Shown: positions 25,962 to 35,012 of the stretch, in pieces
How positions within the stretch are numbered: the stretch's first letter is position 1
Layout of the letters: each line of letters opens with the position of its first letter
DNA from: Acetomicrobium flavidum
GTDB taxonomy: Bacteria; Synergistota; Synergistia; Synergistales; Acetomicrobiaceae
DNA: 64,000 nt
Reading direction: 5' to 3'
Assembly: GCF_900129645.1 (NCBI RefSeq)
Contig: NZ_FSQZ01000001.1
Coordinates: forward strand, 496,001 to 560,000
Position numbers and translations under genes: made by a program
Notes under the pieces: model-generated
What the model was told of the DNA's origin: nothing
What the model saw: the letters and a program-made list of their open reading frames with translations, nothing else
Databases searched by the model: none

Positions 25962-27008
25962 ATGTCGGGTTTGCTTTCCCTGATAATTCCTGTTTATAAC
26001 GGAACCAAATACCTTCCAGGGACGCTTGACTCCCTGGAAAATCAGAACTATGAGCCCATAGAGCTGATACTCGTCGACGACGGCTCGACGGACGACACAT
26101 TGAACATCATGAGATCCTTTGCCGAGAAAAGCAGGCACGCAGTTAAAGTGATATCCCAGGCAAAGGCGGGGGTGAGCGTGGCAAGAAACAGGGGCTTTTC
26201 TGAGGCAGATGGGAAATATGTCGCCTTCTGCGACCATGATGACCTGTTCGATCCCTCCTGCTTTTTAAAGTTAATCGAAGAGATGGAAAGGCACGACTCA
26301 GAAATGGCCTTTTGCGGGCACGACTTCATAGACGAAGAGGGAAAGCCGATAGGCAGATACGACGATAAACACAGCTACCCGAAAGCCAACCCTGCAAAGG
26401 GGATAGATGTGTTATATGACTACCTGGTCGGCAAGGTATCGATATGGGGAGGAGCCGTCCTGTACAGGAGAGACTTTCTTCTTGCAAACGGCATACGCTA
26501 TACCCCAAACTGCATATGTGCGGAAGACAACGAGTTCCTCATAAAGGCCCTGGCCACAGCCGAAAGCGTCGCCTGCGTGAAAGAAAGCCTGGCCTTCTGG
26601 CGCCAACATCCCGGCTCGACAAGCCATTCCTTTCAAAAGCTCAAAATAGAGGCAAACCTCCACGAGCTGACGGCCTACCTAAGATGCAAGGCCTTCATGG
26701 AAAAAATAGGAAAGACCGACACAAAGGCATACAGGACATTAACATCCCTCGTCATCCCAAGCGCTTACGTAGCATATCTGCAAAAGGTCGTGCTGGTCTA
26801 CGGCAAAGAGCGGTTTAGGGCAATGGCCTTTGCTCAAAGCCTGCGAAGCAAGCTGGCGGACGGCTGTAACCTGATGCTTTTTATGAAGAGGACCGATCTG
26901 TACTTTAAGCTATTCCTGGCGATGTATCTCCCGGATGCCTTTGTAAATTTAACGCGCAAAAGATACGAGAAAAAAACAAGGGCCAGACGCATCCAGGATC
27001 AAACATAA
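25962..27008 (+). CDS. Glycosyltransferase family 2
   Basis: Inverting GT-A glycosyltransferase, which transfers a sugar from a nucleotide donor. The 348 residues start MSGLLSLIIPVYNGTKYLPGTLDSLENQNYEPIELILVDDGSTDDT, followed by GVSVARNRGFSEADGKYVAFCDHDDLFD with the DxD-type motif (DHDD), and end in a helical region. The ATG is preceded by ATGGAGGTC. It is the only gene in this glycan block on the plus strand, and overlaps the convergent GT4 by ten bases. It probably has its own promoter in the 25884-25961 gap. Confidence 0.9.
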   Translation: MSGLLSLIIPVYNGTKYLPGTLDSLENQNYEPIELILVDDGSTDDTLNIMRSFAEKSRHAVKVISQAKAGVSVARNRGFSEADGKYVAFCDHDDLFDPSCFLKLIEEMERHDSEMAFCGHDFIDEEGKPIGRYDDKHSYPKANPAKGIDVLYDYLVGKVSIWGGAVLYRRDFLLANGIRYTPNCICAEDNEFLIKALATAESVACVKESLAFWRQHPGSTSHSFQKLKIEANLHELTAYLRCKAFMEKIGKTDTKAYRTLTSLVIPSAYVAYLQKVVLVYGKERFRAMAFAQSLRSKLADGCNLMLFMKRTDLYFKLFLAMYLPDAFVNLTRKRYEKKTRARRIQDQT

Positions 27009-28045
27009 AGGGCCGACTCATACACCTTCAGCAGGTTTTCTGCCATGCTTTTTGCCGAAAAAAGCCCGCTTCTTTTGAGGCTCAAAGACGAAAGCTGCCT
27101 CCTCAGGCTTTCGTCTGCGATTATCCTCTCAAGCGCAGCAGCCAAAGCTCCAACATCTCCCACGGGAAGGAGGAGCCCTTCGTTTCCCATTGCCTCTACG
27201 ATGCCCGGCTCGGCGTAGCCCACTACCGGCAGACCGCAGGACATGGCTTCAATCAAAGTCAGGGGGAAACCCTCTGCGTAAGACGGAACGCACGCGACGT
27301 CCAAGGACTTCCAGAAGGAAAAGGCCTTTTCGGGAGGAACGGCTCCAAGGAAATTTACTTTATCTTCCACGCCCAAATCCGAAGCCAATTTTTTTGCCTC
27401 AAAAAGTAGGGGGCCTTCTCCTCCAAGCAGAAGCTCGACGGGCAAACGCCTACTAAGCCCGCCAAAGGCCTTTATGAGGTCTCTATGGCCCTTCTCGGCC
27501 TTAAAGGAGGCAAGAAGCCCTATCCTAAAGACGTCCCGTTTTTTGGGGATTAGAGGCTCGGCCAAAGGGGCACCGCTCATGTCTATGCCGTTATAGACCA
27601 CCCAGGTCCGCTTCACCCAGGGCATGGCCTTTTTAACGTAATCTTCCACGGCCTTCGAGACGCAAATTATCTGCCCTTGGCCTTTGTAATGCTTGGGCTT
27701 GTGGTAGAGATGCATATGGCAAAAAAGCTTTCTTCTAAGCTCTTCGGGCAGAAACTTCGCCGCATAGCCGCTTAAAAGCGCTGCACGGCCCAGGTGCACG
27801 TGGACTACGTCAAAGGTCTTAAGAGCCCTTGCAAAAAGAAGGGGCGTAAAGGGCTCGTAGTCGTTGATAAAGGGCATGACCCTGACTTTGACCTCGGAAG
27901 ACAAATGCTCCACCAAGAGGGAGCCCCTTCTGACCCAGACTTCCACGTCGTGACCCATGCCGGCAAGCTCGTTTGATATCATCACAACTACCTTTTCGGC
28001 GCCACCCCAGCCTCCCGCGTCAATGGCCTGAAGGATCTTTTTCAT
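26999..28045 (-). CDS. Glycosyltransferase family 4
   Basis: GT-B retaining glycosyltransferase. The ATG at 28045 follows GGAGGCAGAGCA and overlaps the upstream GT9 stop in ATGA, so the 50 residues upstream are excluded. The 348-residue protein has MKKILQAIDAGGWGGAEKVVVMISNELAGMG at the N-terminus (acceptor side) and the GT4 donor block FRIGLLASFKAEKGHRDLIKAFGGLS, LLLGGEGPLLFEAKKLAS, VACVPSYAEGFPLTLIEAMSCGLPVVGYAEPG. It probably extends an LPS core or surface polysaccharide. Its 3' end touches the convergent GT2 gene. Confidence 0.88.
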   Translation of the reverse strand: MKKILQAIDAGGWGGAEKVVVMISNELAGMGHDVEVWVRRGSLLVEHLSSEVKVRVMPFINDYEPFTPLLFARALKTFDVVHVHLGRAALLSGYAAKFLPEELRRKLFCHMHLYHKPKHYKGQGQIICVSKAVEDYVKKAMPWVKRTWVVYNGIDMSGAPLAEPLIPKKRDVFRIGLLASFKAEKGHRDLIKAFGGLSRRLPVELLLGGEGPLLFEAKKLASDLGVEDKVNFLGAVPPEKAFSFWKSLDVACVPSYAEGFPLTLIEAMSCGLPVVGYAEPGIVEAMGNEGLLLPVGDVGALAAALERIIADESLRRQLSSLSLKRSGLFSAKSMAENLLKVYESALYV

Positions 28046-29238
28046 TGCTCTGCCTCCTCGCCTGAAAGCAACAAGGTTGCGGCCTCGTATAAAATCCGGG
28101 GCGTAATCCCCTTTACGCACCAACGCTCTTGCCCGCAGGCCTTCATGTTTCTGTCGGGACAGGGCGAGCAATCTATTTTGGGATAAATGCTCCAAACCTG
28201 TCTCCCCACAGGCATGAACTTATCGACGCGCGACAGCAAGCTGATCACCAATGTCTTCGTGCCCAAGGCGGCGGACAAATGTGCCCCGCCCGAATCCACC
28301 GATACGGTCAAAGCAGCCTTTTTAAGCAAAGCCATGGAAAGATACATTTCACGGTCTATCGAAAGATCCGTGAGAAGATATGGGACATAAGCTCCCTTGC
28401 CCATGAGATCGGCCAGGTTCCTTAATTTATCGAAATCCCCGGGACCGCCGAACAAAAGCACTTTGAAACCCTCTTTAAGCAGCATGCGACCCAGGGAAAG
28501 GAAATATTGGCTGTTCCAATCCTTTACGGGCCTGGCGCTGTAGGGAAACATGGCAACGGCCTCGCCAAAGCCGTACCTTTCCCACAGATCACCGGCAATC
28601 TGCTCGAAGTTTTCGGGTATGAGGATGCGGTGCAGCGGATCGGGCGGTTCGATGCCAAGCCTCCTTGCCAGGATCAAAGTTTGAAAGGTATCGTGCACCT
28701 TGTGCCTGTCGGGCTCCTTGAACTTCCAGTCGCTGAAGAAGCATTTGCTAGAGTAGCCTATGCGATGTTTATATTTGAAGCACAAAGAAAAAAGCAAGGA
28801 CGGAACGAACTGACGTTGGGTGTCTATGAATAAATCCGCCTCGCCCATTCGCCTGCCATCGCGCCACCACCTGGCGTACTCGGGAAAGGCGGAAGGCCTG
28901 TGTTTTCTTACTACAGTATAAAGCACGTCGTCTATGAGCCCGTTATCCTTTAACAAACACTTAACGGGGTTGGAAAAGCCTCCTATCCAGGTGATATGGC
29001 TTTCAGGCCATGCCTTTTTCAAGGCGTTGAATAAGGGATTTATCATGACGACATCCCCCATGCCTGCGCCTCCGACGTAGACTAAAATGCTTTTTACGTC
29101 AAGGTGCTTGTACAGGGGGTCTTCATACCACGGTTCGTAAAGCTCCTTGGGATAATCATCGGGCCTTACCCTGTAAAGGACAACCTCAAAATCCTTGCCC
29201 GATACGGACGTAGGCCAGCTTTTAACTGCGGTCAGCAT
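28042..29238 (-). CDS. Glycosyltransferase family 9 (heptosyltransferase-like)
   Basis: Second heptosyltransferase-like enzyme of the cluster. About 398 residues from ATG 29238 (GGGGAAG ten bases upstream); an earlier in-frame start at 29295 would overlap the upstream gene by 74 bases. The family signs are VYVGGAGMGDVVMINPLFNALKKAWPESHITWIGG, VAMFPYSARPVKDWN, and LTVSVDSGGAHLSAALGTKTLVISLLS. The C-terminus has a cysteine cluster (IDCSPCPDRNMKACGQERWC), as in the other GT9. It ends in the ATGA shared with the downstream GT4. It is probably part of the long leftward transcript. Confidence 0.87.
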   Translation of the reverse strand: MLTAVKSWPTSVSGKDFEVVLYRVRPDDYPKELYEPWYEDPLYKHLDVKSILVYVGGAGMGDVVMINPLFNALKKAWPESHITWIGGFSNPVKCLLKDNGLIDDVLYTVVRKHRPSAFPEYARWWRDGRRMGEADLFIDTQRQFVPSLLFSLCFKYKHRIGYSSKCFFSDWKFKEPDRHKVHDTFQTLILARRLGIEPPDPLHRILIPENFEQIAGDLWERYGFGEAVAMFPYSARPVKDWNSQYFLSLGRMLLKEGFKVLLFGGPGDFDKLRNLADLMGKGAYVPYLLTDLSIDREMYLSMALLKKAALTVSVDSGGAHLSAALGTKTLVISLLSRVDKFMPVGRQVWSIYPKIDCSPCPDRNMKACGQERWCVKGITPRILYEAATLLLSGEEAEQ

Positions 29239-30286
29239 TCCGTCGCTTCCCCTTTCCGGTTTCCTTGATGCATAATTGGTATACACTAGCGACATCTCTT
29301 GCCATATCGTCGATGGTACCTATTTTATCTCGGTCGAAAAGCTGCAAGGCCTTTCTTTCGCGAAGGATATCTTCAATACCCTTTTTCCATGACCCTTTGT
29401 CTTTTGGCTCAAGCAGAGCCTCTGGGTTAAGGCACAGCTCCCTGACGGAGGGAATGTCCGAGGCAAGGATGGGAACCCCCATATCTATCGCCCGAATCAG
29501 CGTCATGCTCATCCCCTCCTCGAAGGAAGGAAACAGAAGGCAGGAACAGCGGGCGATCCACTCGTCGGCGTCCTCCCTGAAGCCCCAAAACTTCACCTTA
29601 TGGGAAAGCCCAAGTTTTTCGACGAGATCCTCAAGCTCTGCCCGCATGGGGCCGTCTCCCACCACGTCTAAAAGCCATCTGCCCTCCACGTCAGCTAACG
29701 CCTTTAAGGCGACCTGCAACCCCTTTTTGGGACTCAGGCGTCCGACGAAAAGAAACTTAAAGGGGTCGTCCCTTAGGCTGCCCTGCCACCTGACGTCAGT
29801 CGGCAAAAGCCCGTTATATATCACAAAAGCTTTGTCCGACAGAAATGGCACAAGGTGGTCTTTAACGGTTTGGCTTACCGCTATGCAGGCACAGGCCTTT
29901 TTTAATGGAACCAGGGCGCGGGAGTGCCTGAAGGTAGCGTGTAAAGTCGCAACCCAGGAAACGCCGCTTAAAGAGCTTGCCCACCAGGCGATCCAAAAGG
30001 GAACGCGCGAGTGGGCGTGAATTATCTGCCAGCCTTCCCTTTTTGCTCTTCGGGCAACAAGCAAAGCACACCAAAGGGCGGTAAAGGGATTTTTGGCGTG
30101 AACGGGAAGGTGCCAGACCTTTACTGTTTCGTCAAGAAACCTTTCAAGCTTTCCACCCTTGCTTACGACCATTACCTCGTGACCCTGCTTTGCCAGCGCA
30201 CCGGAAAGCCAAAGGACGTGGCGCTCCACGCCGCCTTCGTGAAACTCCGGAAGCATCTGAATTACCTTAAGCGACTCCCCTTTCAC
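29222..30286 (-). CDS. Glycosyltransferase family 4
   Basis: Third GT4 enzyme of the cluster. The GTG start at 30286 overlaps the ELM1 stop (GTGA) with GGGGAG eight bases upstream. The 354 residues read LKVIQMLPEFHEGGVERHVLWLSGALAKQGHEVMVVSKGG in the acceptor domain, and FKFLFVGRLSPKKGLQVALKALADV, VGDGPMRAELEDLVEKLGL, CSCLLFPSFEEGMSMTLIRAIDMGVPILASD in the donor domain. It has an ADP/UDP-sugar type fold; donor unknown. It precedes the GT9 gene by a 17-base overlap. Seems complete. Confidence 0.88.
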   Translation of the reverse strand: MKGESLKVIQMLPEFHEGGVERHVLWLSGALAKQGHEVMVVSKGGKLERFLDETVKVWHLPVHAKNPFTALWCALLVARRAKREGWQIIHAHSRVPFWIAWWASSLSGVSWVATLHATFRHSRALVPLKKACACIAVSQTVKDHLVPFLSDKAFVIYNGLLPTDVRWQGSLRDDPFKFLFVGRLSPKKGLQVALKALADVEGRWLLDVVGDGPMRAELEDLVEKLGLSHKVKFWGFREDADEWIARCSCLLFPSFEEGMSMTLIRAIDMGVPILASDIPSVRELCLNPEALLEPKDKGSWKKGIEDILRERKALQLFDRDKIGTIDDMARDVASVYQLCIKETGKGKRRNADRS

Positions 30287-31524
30287 CTTGCCGTCTCCCC
30301 TTCCTCAAAGGCCGAGACAATCCATCGGGCAGCGTTTTTGGCCTCGCAAAACTGCAGGCCGTGTTTGGCCGGGCTGTTGCCGTTTAAGAAAGCCCGCAAT
30401 TCGCTTGCGCTTTTAATCCATCGGGCAAGGCCCAAGCTGCAAAGCTCGTCGATGGCCAAGACGAACTTTGGCACCCCGAAAAGCCGTTTGGGCGACAAGA
30501 CCTTGGTCGAGATCAAAAAGCTGCAAAGACCTTCCACGGCCCTCTTTAGGCTTTTTTTCCGCTCAACGGGCAAAACCCCCACGCAGAAACCTGCCGTGGC
30601 GGCCTCGGATATCATGGATACGGAATCCTCCGTGGCCAGCAGGTGCGTGGCAAGCCCGAAGATGCCATAGACGGGGTTGTAAGGGTCGCATGAGGCGATG
30701 CACAAATATCTGATGCATGGGTATTTGTCGCGCATCTTCCTTAGCATGTCTTCCACATCTCGTGGAGTGCGCCTCGATGTCGTAACGTAGAGGTCCATGC
30801 CCTCATCGGATGCATGCTCAAACAGGGGCTCAAGGTTTTGTCCGACCCACCGGGAGGTCAGCTCGTAATTTCCGTCGCTTCCGCCCAAAAGAAGGCCTAT
30901 CCTTTTATGAGACAGGGGAGGATAAAGCCTGCTTAAGGCATCGGCTTCGCTGCGTATTTTTTGGGGGGTTACCATGTTTGGTGCACCTAAGGTGACATAT
31001 ACGTTGCAGGCCGGCTTGGGACAGTCGTGCTTTGGCACGATGGCAAAATCAAAGGGACTCACTCCCAGGCCGGAGGGGGTCATTATGGTTGCACACCTGC
31101 ATTTAAGCAGTCGAGCAAGGGCAAAACAGTAAAGCGACGCACTGCTTCCCGCTGACAGGAAAAGGGCGTTTTCTTGCTTTACTCCCGAGGCGTCAAGCAG
31201 ATTTTTTGCCCTATCAAGCAGGCTAAGTGCCCCTGCGCGGGCAAGCCATCGGCGGATGAAACCTTCGTCTTTTGCCGCAAGCCTTCGCCCAAGAACCTTA
31301 AGCAGGTAAAAGCCCTTGAGTCCGGCCGATAAACTTTTGTGGCCTAAGGAGGCCTCAGGTAAATTTGTCGTTGCTTCGTTAATTTCAAGCTCATATACAC
31401 GGCAACCTGTAAGCTCGGATAAAAAATGAGCGACGCCGCGGCTTTGATTGACGTGTCCGCGGATGCCGTCGCTTATTATGAAGACTGCCTTTAAATTTTT
31501 GCCCTCGACTTGCGATTTAGACAT
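30283..31524 (-). CDS. ELM1/DUF1022 family protein
   Basis: Bacterial member of the family that includes plant ELM1 (mitochondrial fission). In bacteria the function is not established, although genes often sit in LPS clusters, as here. The 413-residue protein shows the family start AVFIISDGIRGHVNQSRGVAHFLSELTG, KPACNVYVTLGAPNMVTPQKI, GLLLGGSDGNYELTS, LYVTTSRRTPRDVEDMLRKM and ATEDSVSMISEAATAGFCVGVLPV, which resemble GT-B glycosyltransferases with a donor-binding half. It is followed by a four-base overlap with a GT4 gene and preceded by purA. A glycosyltransferase-like role is an inference. Confidence 0.82.
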   Translation of the reverse strand: MSKSQVEGKNLKAVFIISDGIRGHVNQSRGVAHFLSELTGCRVYELEINEATTNLPEASLGHKSLSAGLKGFYLLKVLGRRLAAKDEGFIRRWLARAGALSLLDRAKNLLDASGVKQENALFLSAGSSASLYCFALARLLKCRCATIMTPSGLGVSPFDFAIVPKHDCPKPACNVYVTLGAPNMVTPQKIRSEADALSRLYPPLSHKRIGLLLGGSDGNYELTSRWVGQNLEPLFEHASDEGMDLYVTTSRRTPRDVEDMLRKMRDKYPCIRYLCIASCDPYNPVYGIFGLATHLLATEDSVSMISEAATAGFCVGVLPVERKKSLKRAVEGLCSFLISTKVLSPKRLFGVPKFVLAIDELCSLGLARWIKSASELRAFLNGNSPAKHGLQFCEAKNAARWIVSAFEEGETAR

Positions 31525-31541
31525 ATCGACGAAAAGCTCAC

Positions 31542-32828
31542 CTAGACTTCCCTATAGATGGTTTCCTTTCTGTCGGGACCTACGCCCAACATCATGACGG
31601 GAAGCCCCGTCTGATCCTCTATGAACTTAACGTAATCGCGTGCGGCCTGAGGAAGGTCCTCCATGGCCTTTGCCCCACTGGTATCCTCGCTAAACCCCTT
31701 AAACGTCCTGTAAAGGGGCTTGACCTGGGATAGCATCCAGGTGTCTGCCGGATAATCCTCGAGCTTTTTACCCTCGTACTCGTAGGCCACGCACACCTTT
31801 ATCTCCTCAAGTCCCGACAACACATCAAGCTTGGTTAGCGCAAGGTGGGTAGCACCGTTGATCCTCGCAGCATATTTCAAGGCGACCAAATCAAGCCAGC
31901 CGCACCTCCTGGGGCGTCCCGTCGTAGCGCCGTACTCACGGCCCTTTTCCCTCAGGTATTTGCCCATTTCGCCCAGGTCCTCGGAAGGGAAAGGGCCCTC
32001 GCCGACCCTGGTACAGTATGCCTTGGCCACGCCTATGATCTTGTCAATGCTTTTTGGCCCCACGCCCGTGCCCGTGAACACCCCGCCGCAGGTCGGATTG
32101 GAGCTTGTAACGTAGGGGTAGGTGCCGTGGTCTATGTCAAGCAATGTACCTTGAGCGCCCTCAAAGAGGACGCATTTGCCCTCGTTTAAGGCCTTTGCGA
32201 TAATGGCTGAACCGTCACCGATATAGACGGACAGCCTTTCGCTCCAGGACATGGCCTTTTCGTAAACCGCATCGAAGGACATTGGCGTTTCCTTGTATAT
32301 CCTGGTTATTATCTGGTTTTTCAAGCCCAGGATGTAATCCAGCTTATCGCGAAGCATATCGGGATGCATCAGGTCGTACACCCTTATGCCCGTCCTGTTG
32401 AACTTATCGACGTAGCAGGGACCTATGCCCTGACCCGTCGTTCCTATTCGTTTTTCCTTGGATCTCACGCTTTCTTCCAGCTGGTCCAAGACCTTATGGT
32501 AGGGCATTACGACGTGAGCCGAACCGCTCACTACCAACCTGGCCCTGTCCATGCCCTGCGATGAGAGCTCGCCCAGCTCCTCAAATAACCTGTCGGGGTC
32601 AACCACAACGCCGTTGCCCACGACGCAGACCTTGCCGGAGTAAAGCATGCCCGAGGGCAGGATATGAAAGACGTATTTTTTGCCCTCCACTATGACCGTG
32701 TGTCCGGCATTGGCACCCCCCTGATAGCGCACTACCACATCGCACTTTGGCATTACGGCGTCCACGACCCTGCCTTTACCCTCGTCTCCCCACTGCATTC
32801 CTACGATGACTTCAGCTGTGCCCCTCAT
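31542..32828 (-). CDS. purA: Adenylosuccinate synthetase
   Basis: Converts IMP and aspartate to adenylosuccinate with GTP in purine synthesis. The 428-residue length is normal. GTP-binding GMQWGDEGKGRVVDAV, the loop YQGGANAGHTV, IGTTGQGIGPCYVDKFNRTGIRVYDL, the substrate block GAQGTLLDIDHGTYPYVTSSNPT and the RPRRCGWLD element are all visible. ATG 32828 follows GAGGGGAG. Its start overlaps the upstream deacetylase gene by 17 bases, so a purine gene is embedded in an envelope operon. Complete and probably functional. Confidence 0.97.
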   Translation of the reverse strand: MRGTAEVIVGMQWGDEGKGRVVDAVMPKCDVVVRYQGGANAGHTVIVEGKKYVFHILPSGMLYSGKVCVVGNGVVVDPDRLFEELGELSSQGMDRARLVVSGSAHVVMPYHKVLDQLEESVRSKEKRIGTTGQGIGPCYVDKFNRTGIRVYDLMHPDMLRDKLDYILGLKNQIITRIYKETPMSFDAVYEKAMSWSERLSVYIGDGSAIIAKALNEGKCVLFEGAQGTLLDIDHGTYPYVTSSNPTCGGVFTGTGVGPKSIDKIIGVAKAYCTRVGEGPFPSEDLGEMGKYLREKGREYGATTGRPRRCGWLDLVALKYAARINGATHLALTKLDVLSGLEEIKVCVAYEYEGKKLEDYPADTWMLSQVKPLYRTFKGFSEDTSGAKAMEDLPQAARDYVKFIEDQTGLPVMMLGVGPDRKETIYREV

Positions 32829-33765
32829 GATTACGCTCCCCTCTCAAATGGCGCACTAACTCCTCCACGGTCACAAATTTTACACCAACTACGGGATTTT
32901 GACTTAACTCCTTCAAAAAGACCAATGTCTTGGGGCGTGCATGACATATGACAACGGCATAGCCGTTCTTTTGCGCCTGTCTTGCGGCTCGCTCAAGCTG
33001 CGATCGCATAAACTTAACGTCCTCAAGATGGTCGACAAAGGCGCCGTTTTCCAAGGCCAGCAAGCCTGCCCTCTTTGCCTCAGCTGCAGCCACCGACGAA
33101 GAGGCCGTCCTGCTGTCGACAAATACCTTAAAATTTCCCCTTTGGGCTTCTTCCTTGAGACCTTCCATGGCGGCGCGCATTACCCTCATATCGGAGGTGG
33201 CAGCCGAACCGCGGTGATTGTTTGCGCCTATGGCTCCGGGAAGCGACCGAAAGGCCTTACGCACGTTTTCCTTGATCTCCTCGTCTCTCATGGAGGTTGC
33301 GACCATATAACCCTTTCCGTCCTTATCGCTGAAGGCCTGCATGGGTATATGGACCAAAAAGGGGATCCCCTTTTGGGTCGCAAGCCTTGCCGTCCTTTCG
33401 CTTGCGCTCTGAAAGGGTATTATGGCCCACGTCAGAGGCAGATTTATCCTTGAAAGCTCCTCGGCCCTGGCGTAGGAAAACCCCAGATCGTCCACCACGA
33501 TGGCGATGAAAGGCCCATCGAGAAGGGTATCTTCATTGCCATTTGAGGTTGGCTCGTCTTGCAGTTTGTCTGCCGTCTTCGTCCCGCTAGAACGTTCCCC
33601 AGACTGATTTGACGGGTCAGAAGCAGACGTGCTTGAGCTTACGGCTGTAGATTGAAGCGAGCGCTCTAGCAAGGCATCCCTTCTTAGGGCACAAAATATC
33701 AAAGCCAGCCCCAATCCCAATATGAACGCAATTACAGCCCATTTGAACCTATCCGATGTCTTCAT
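32812..33765 (-). CDS. Divergent polysaccharide deacetylase family protein (YibQ-like)
   Basis: Periplasmic protein of the divergent polysaccharide deacetylase family (YibQ), often linked to EnvC and Ctp genes; activity is not proven. The 317 residues have one N-terminal membrane helix (WAVIAFILGLGLALIFCAL), a Ser/Thr/Gly-rich linker (about 38-80), then FIAIVVDDLGFSYARAEELSRINLPLTWAIIPFQ, PFLVHIPMQAF, GAIGANNHRGSAATSDMRVMRAAMEGLKE and DSRTASSSVAAAEAKRAG. The paired aspartates (VVDDLGF) and the NNHRGS histidine look like the metal site. It is ten bases downstream of the ctp gene. Confidence 0.85.
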   Translation of the reverse strand: MKTSDRFKWAVIAFILGLGLALIFCALRRDALLERSLQSTAVSSSTSASDPSNQSGERSSGTKTADKLQDEPTSNGNEDTLLDGPFIAIVVDDLGFSYARAEELSRINLPLTWAIIPFQSASERTARLATQKGIPFLVHIPMQAFSDKDGKGYMVATSMRDEEIKENVRKAFRSLPGAIGANNHRGSAATSDMRVMRAAMEGLKEEAQRGNFKVFVDSRTASSSVAAAEAKRAGLLALENGAFVDHLEDVKFMRSQLERAARQAQKNGYAVVICHARPKTLVFLKELSQNPVVGVKFVTVEELVRHLRGERNHEGHS

Positions 33766-33775
33766 AGTACCCGGG

Positions 33776-34987
33776 TTATTTGTCTGATGCCTTGGCCAGC
33801 AGGCCTTCGACCTCTTTTAGGGCACGCTGCAGTTGGGCGTCGTCCTTTAAATCTCCCGTGTACTTGCCCTTCACCTCTATGTCGGGCTTTATGCCCACGC
33901 CGTCGATGGTAACGCCGGAGGGCGTGTAGTATTTGGCGATCGTGACAAAAAGTCCCGAACCGTCGGGAAGTTTAAAGAGCGTCTGCACGGAGCCCTTGCC
34001 GAAGCTCTTTTCGCCCACCAAGACGGCCCTGTTTCTGTCCTTGAGAGCACCGGCCACTATCTCGGAGGCGCTGGCACTTCCTTCGTTTATGAGGACGCTC
34101 ACTGGGCCGGCAAAAAGCACCCCAGGCTTGGCCTCGTAGACTTCGTTTGCCTTCTCCACCCTGCCTTTGATGCTTACCACTTCGCCGCCGTCAAGAAAGT
34201 AGTCGGCCACGGCGACTGAGGCGTCAAGCAACCCGCCGGGGTTGTTTCTTAAGTCCAAAACCAAACCCTTGGCCTTGGTCTCAAGGGCCGTATTTAAGGC
34301 CCTTTGCATCTCCTCGGCCGTCTTCTGGGTGAAATGCGTGATCCTTATGTAAGCGACGTCGTTCGTCAGCCGCTTTTGATTGACCGAATCGATCTTTATC
34401 AGCTCTCTCGTCATGTCAAAGCGGAGCAGCTCGTCGTGTCCTTCGCGCCTCACCCAGACGGTCACGCTAGTGCCGGGCTTTCCGCGCAACTTTTCAACGA
34501 CGTCATTTATGTTCCATCCCAGCACGACGTCGTCGTCCACCTTGACTATCTCGTCCATGGGCTGCAAGCCCGCCTTATCGGCAGGAGTTCCCTCGATGGG
34601 GCTAACCACCAGGATTTTTCCGTCCCTGCTTCCTATGTAAAGGCCCAACCCTCCATATTCTCCTTCTATGTCTATCTCTTCCTGCTTTAGCTCATTAGGG
34701 TCTACAAATCTGCTGTAGGGATCTCCCCAGGCAGCCACCATGCCCTTCATGGCTCCGTAGAAAAGTTCCTCGTCACTTTTCTTGTCCTTATCGCCGTTTA
34801 CATGATAGGTCTCAAGTATCGTCCTTGCCTGCTTCATCATCCAGACGTATTGAGTTTCGAAGGGCAATATGTCCTTAAGCTGTATCTCGCTGCCGGTCCC
34901 ATCAGCCATAAACCAGCCGCCGATAAGCGCAATTATGGCAATTAAACCGAAAATGAAACGCTTATTCTTGTCTGTAAGCTTTTTCAC
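33776..34987 (-). CDS. S41-family carboxy-terminal processing peptidase
   Basis: Periplasmic serine protease with a PDZ domain (Ctp), that trims C-termini of wall enzymes. The 403 residues have a signal-anchor helix (FIFGLIAIIALIGGWF), a PDZ domain (about 90-180, IEGEYGGLGLYIGSRDGKILVVSPIEGTPADKAGL), the S41 core with GLVLDLRNNPGGLLDASVAVADYFL, the catalytic serine in LINEGSASASEIVAGAL, and the lysine in VGEKSFGKGSVQTLFKLPDG. GTG start at 34987, AGGG upstream. Sits between envC and the YibQ-like gene. Confidence 0.93.
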   Translation of the reverse strand: MKKLTDKNKRFIFGLIAIIALIGGWFMADGTGSEIQLKDILPFETQYVWMMKQARTILETYHVNGDKDKKSDEELFYGAMKGMVAAWGDPYSRFVDPNELKQEEIDIEGEYGGLGLYIGSRDGKILVVSPIEGTPADKAGLQPMDEIVKVDDDVVLGWNINDVVEKLRGKPGTSVTVWVRREGHDELLRFDMTRELIKIDSVNQKRLTNDVAYIRITHFTQKTAEEMQRALNTALETKAKGLVLDLRNNPGGLLDASVAVADYFLDGGEVVSIKGRVEKANEVYEAKPGVLFAGPVSVLINEGSASASEIVAGALKDRNRAVLVGEKSFGKGSVQTLFKLPDGSGLFVTIAKYYTPSGVTIDGVGIKPDIEVKGKYTGDLKDDAQLQRALKEVEGLLAKASDK

Positions 34988-35012
34988 CTATATCCCTGCC
35001 TTTAAAAAATTA

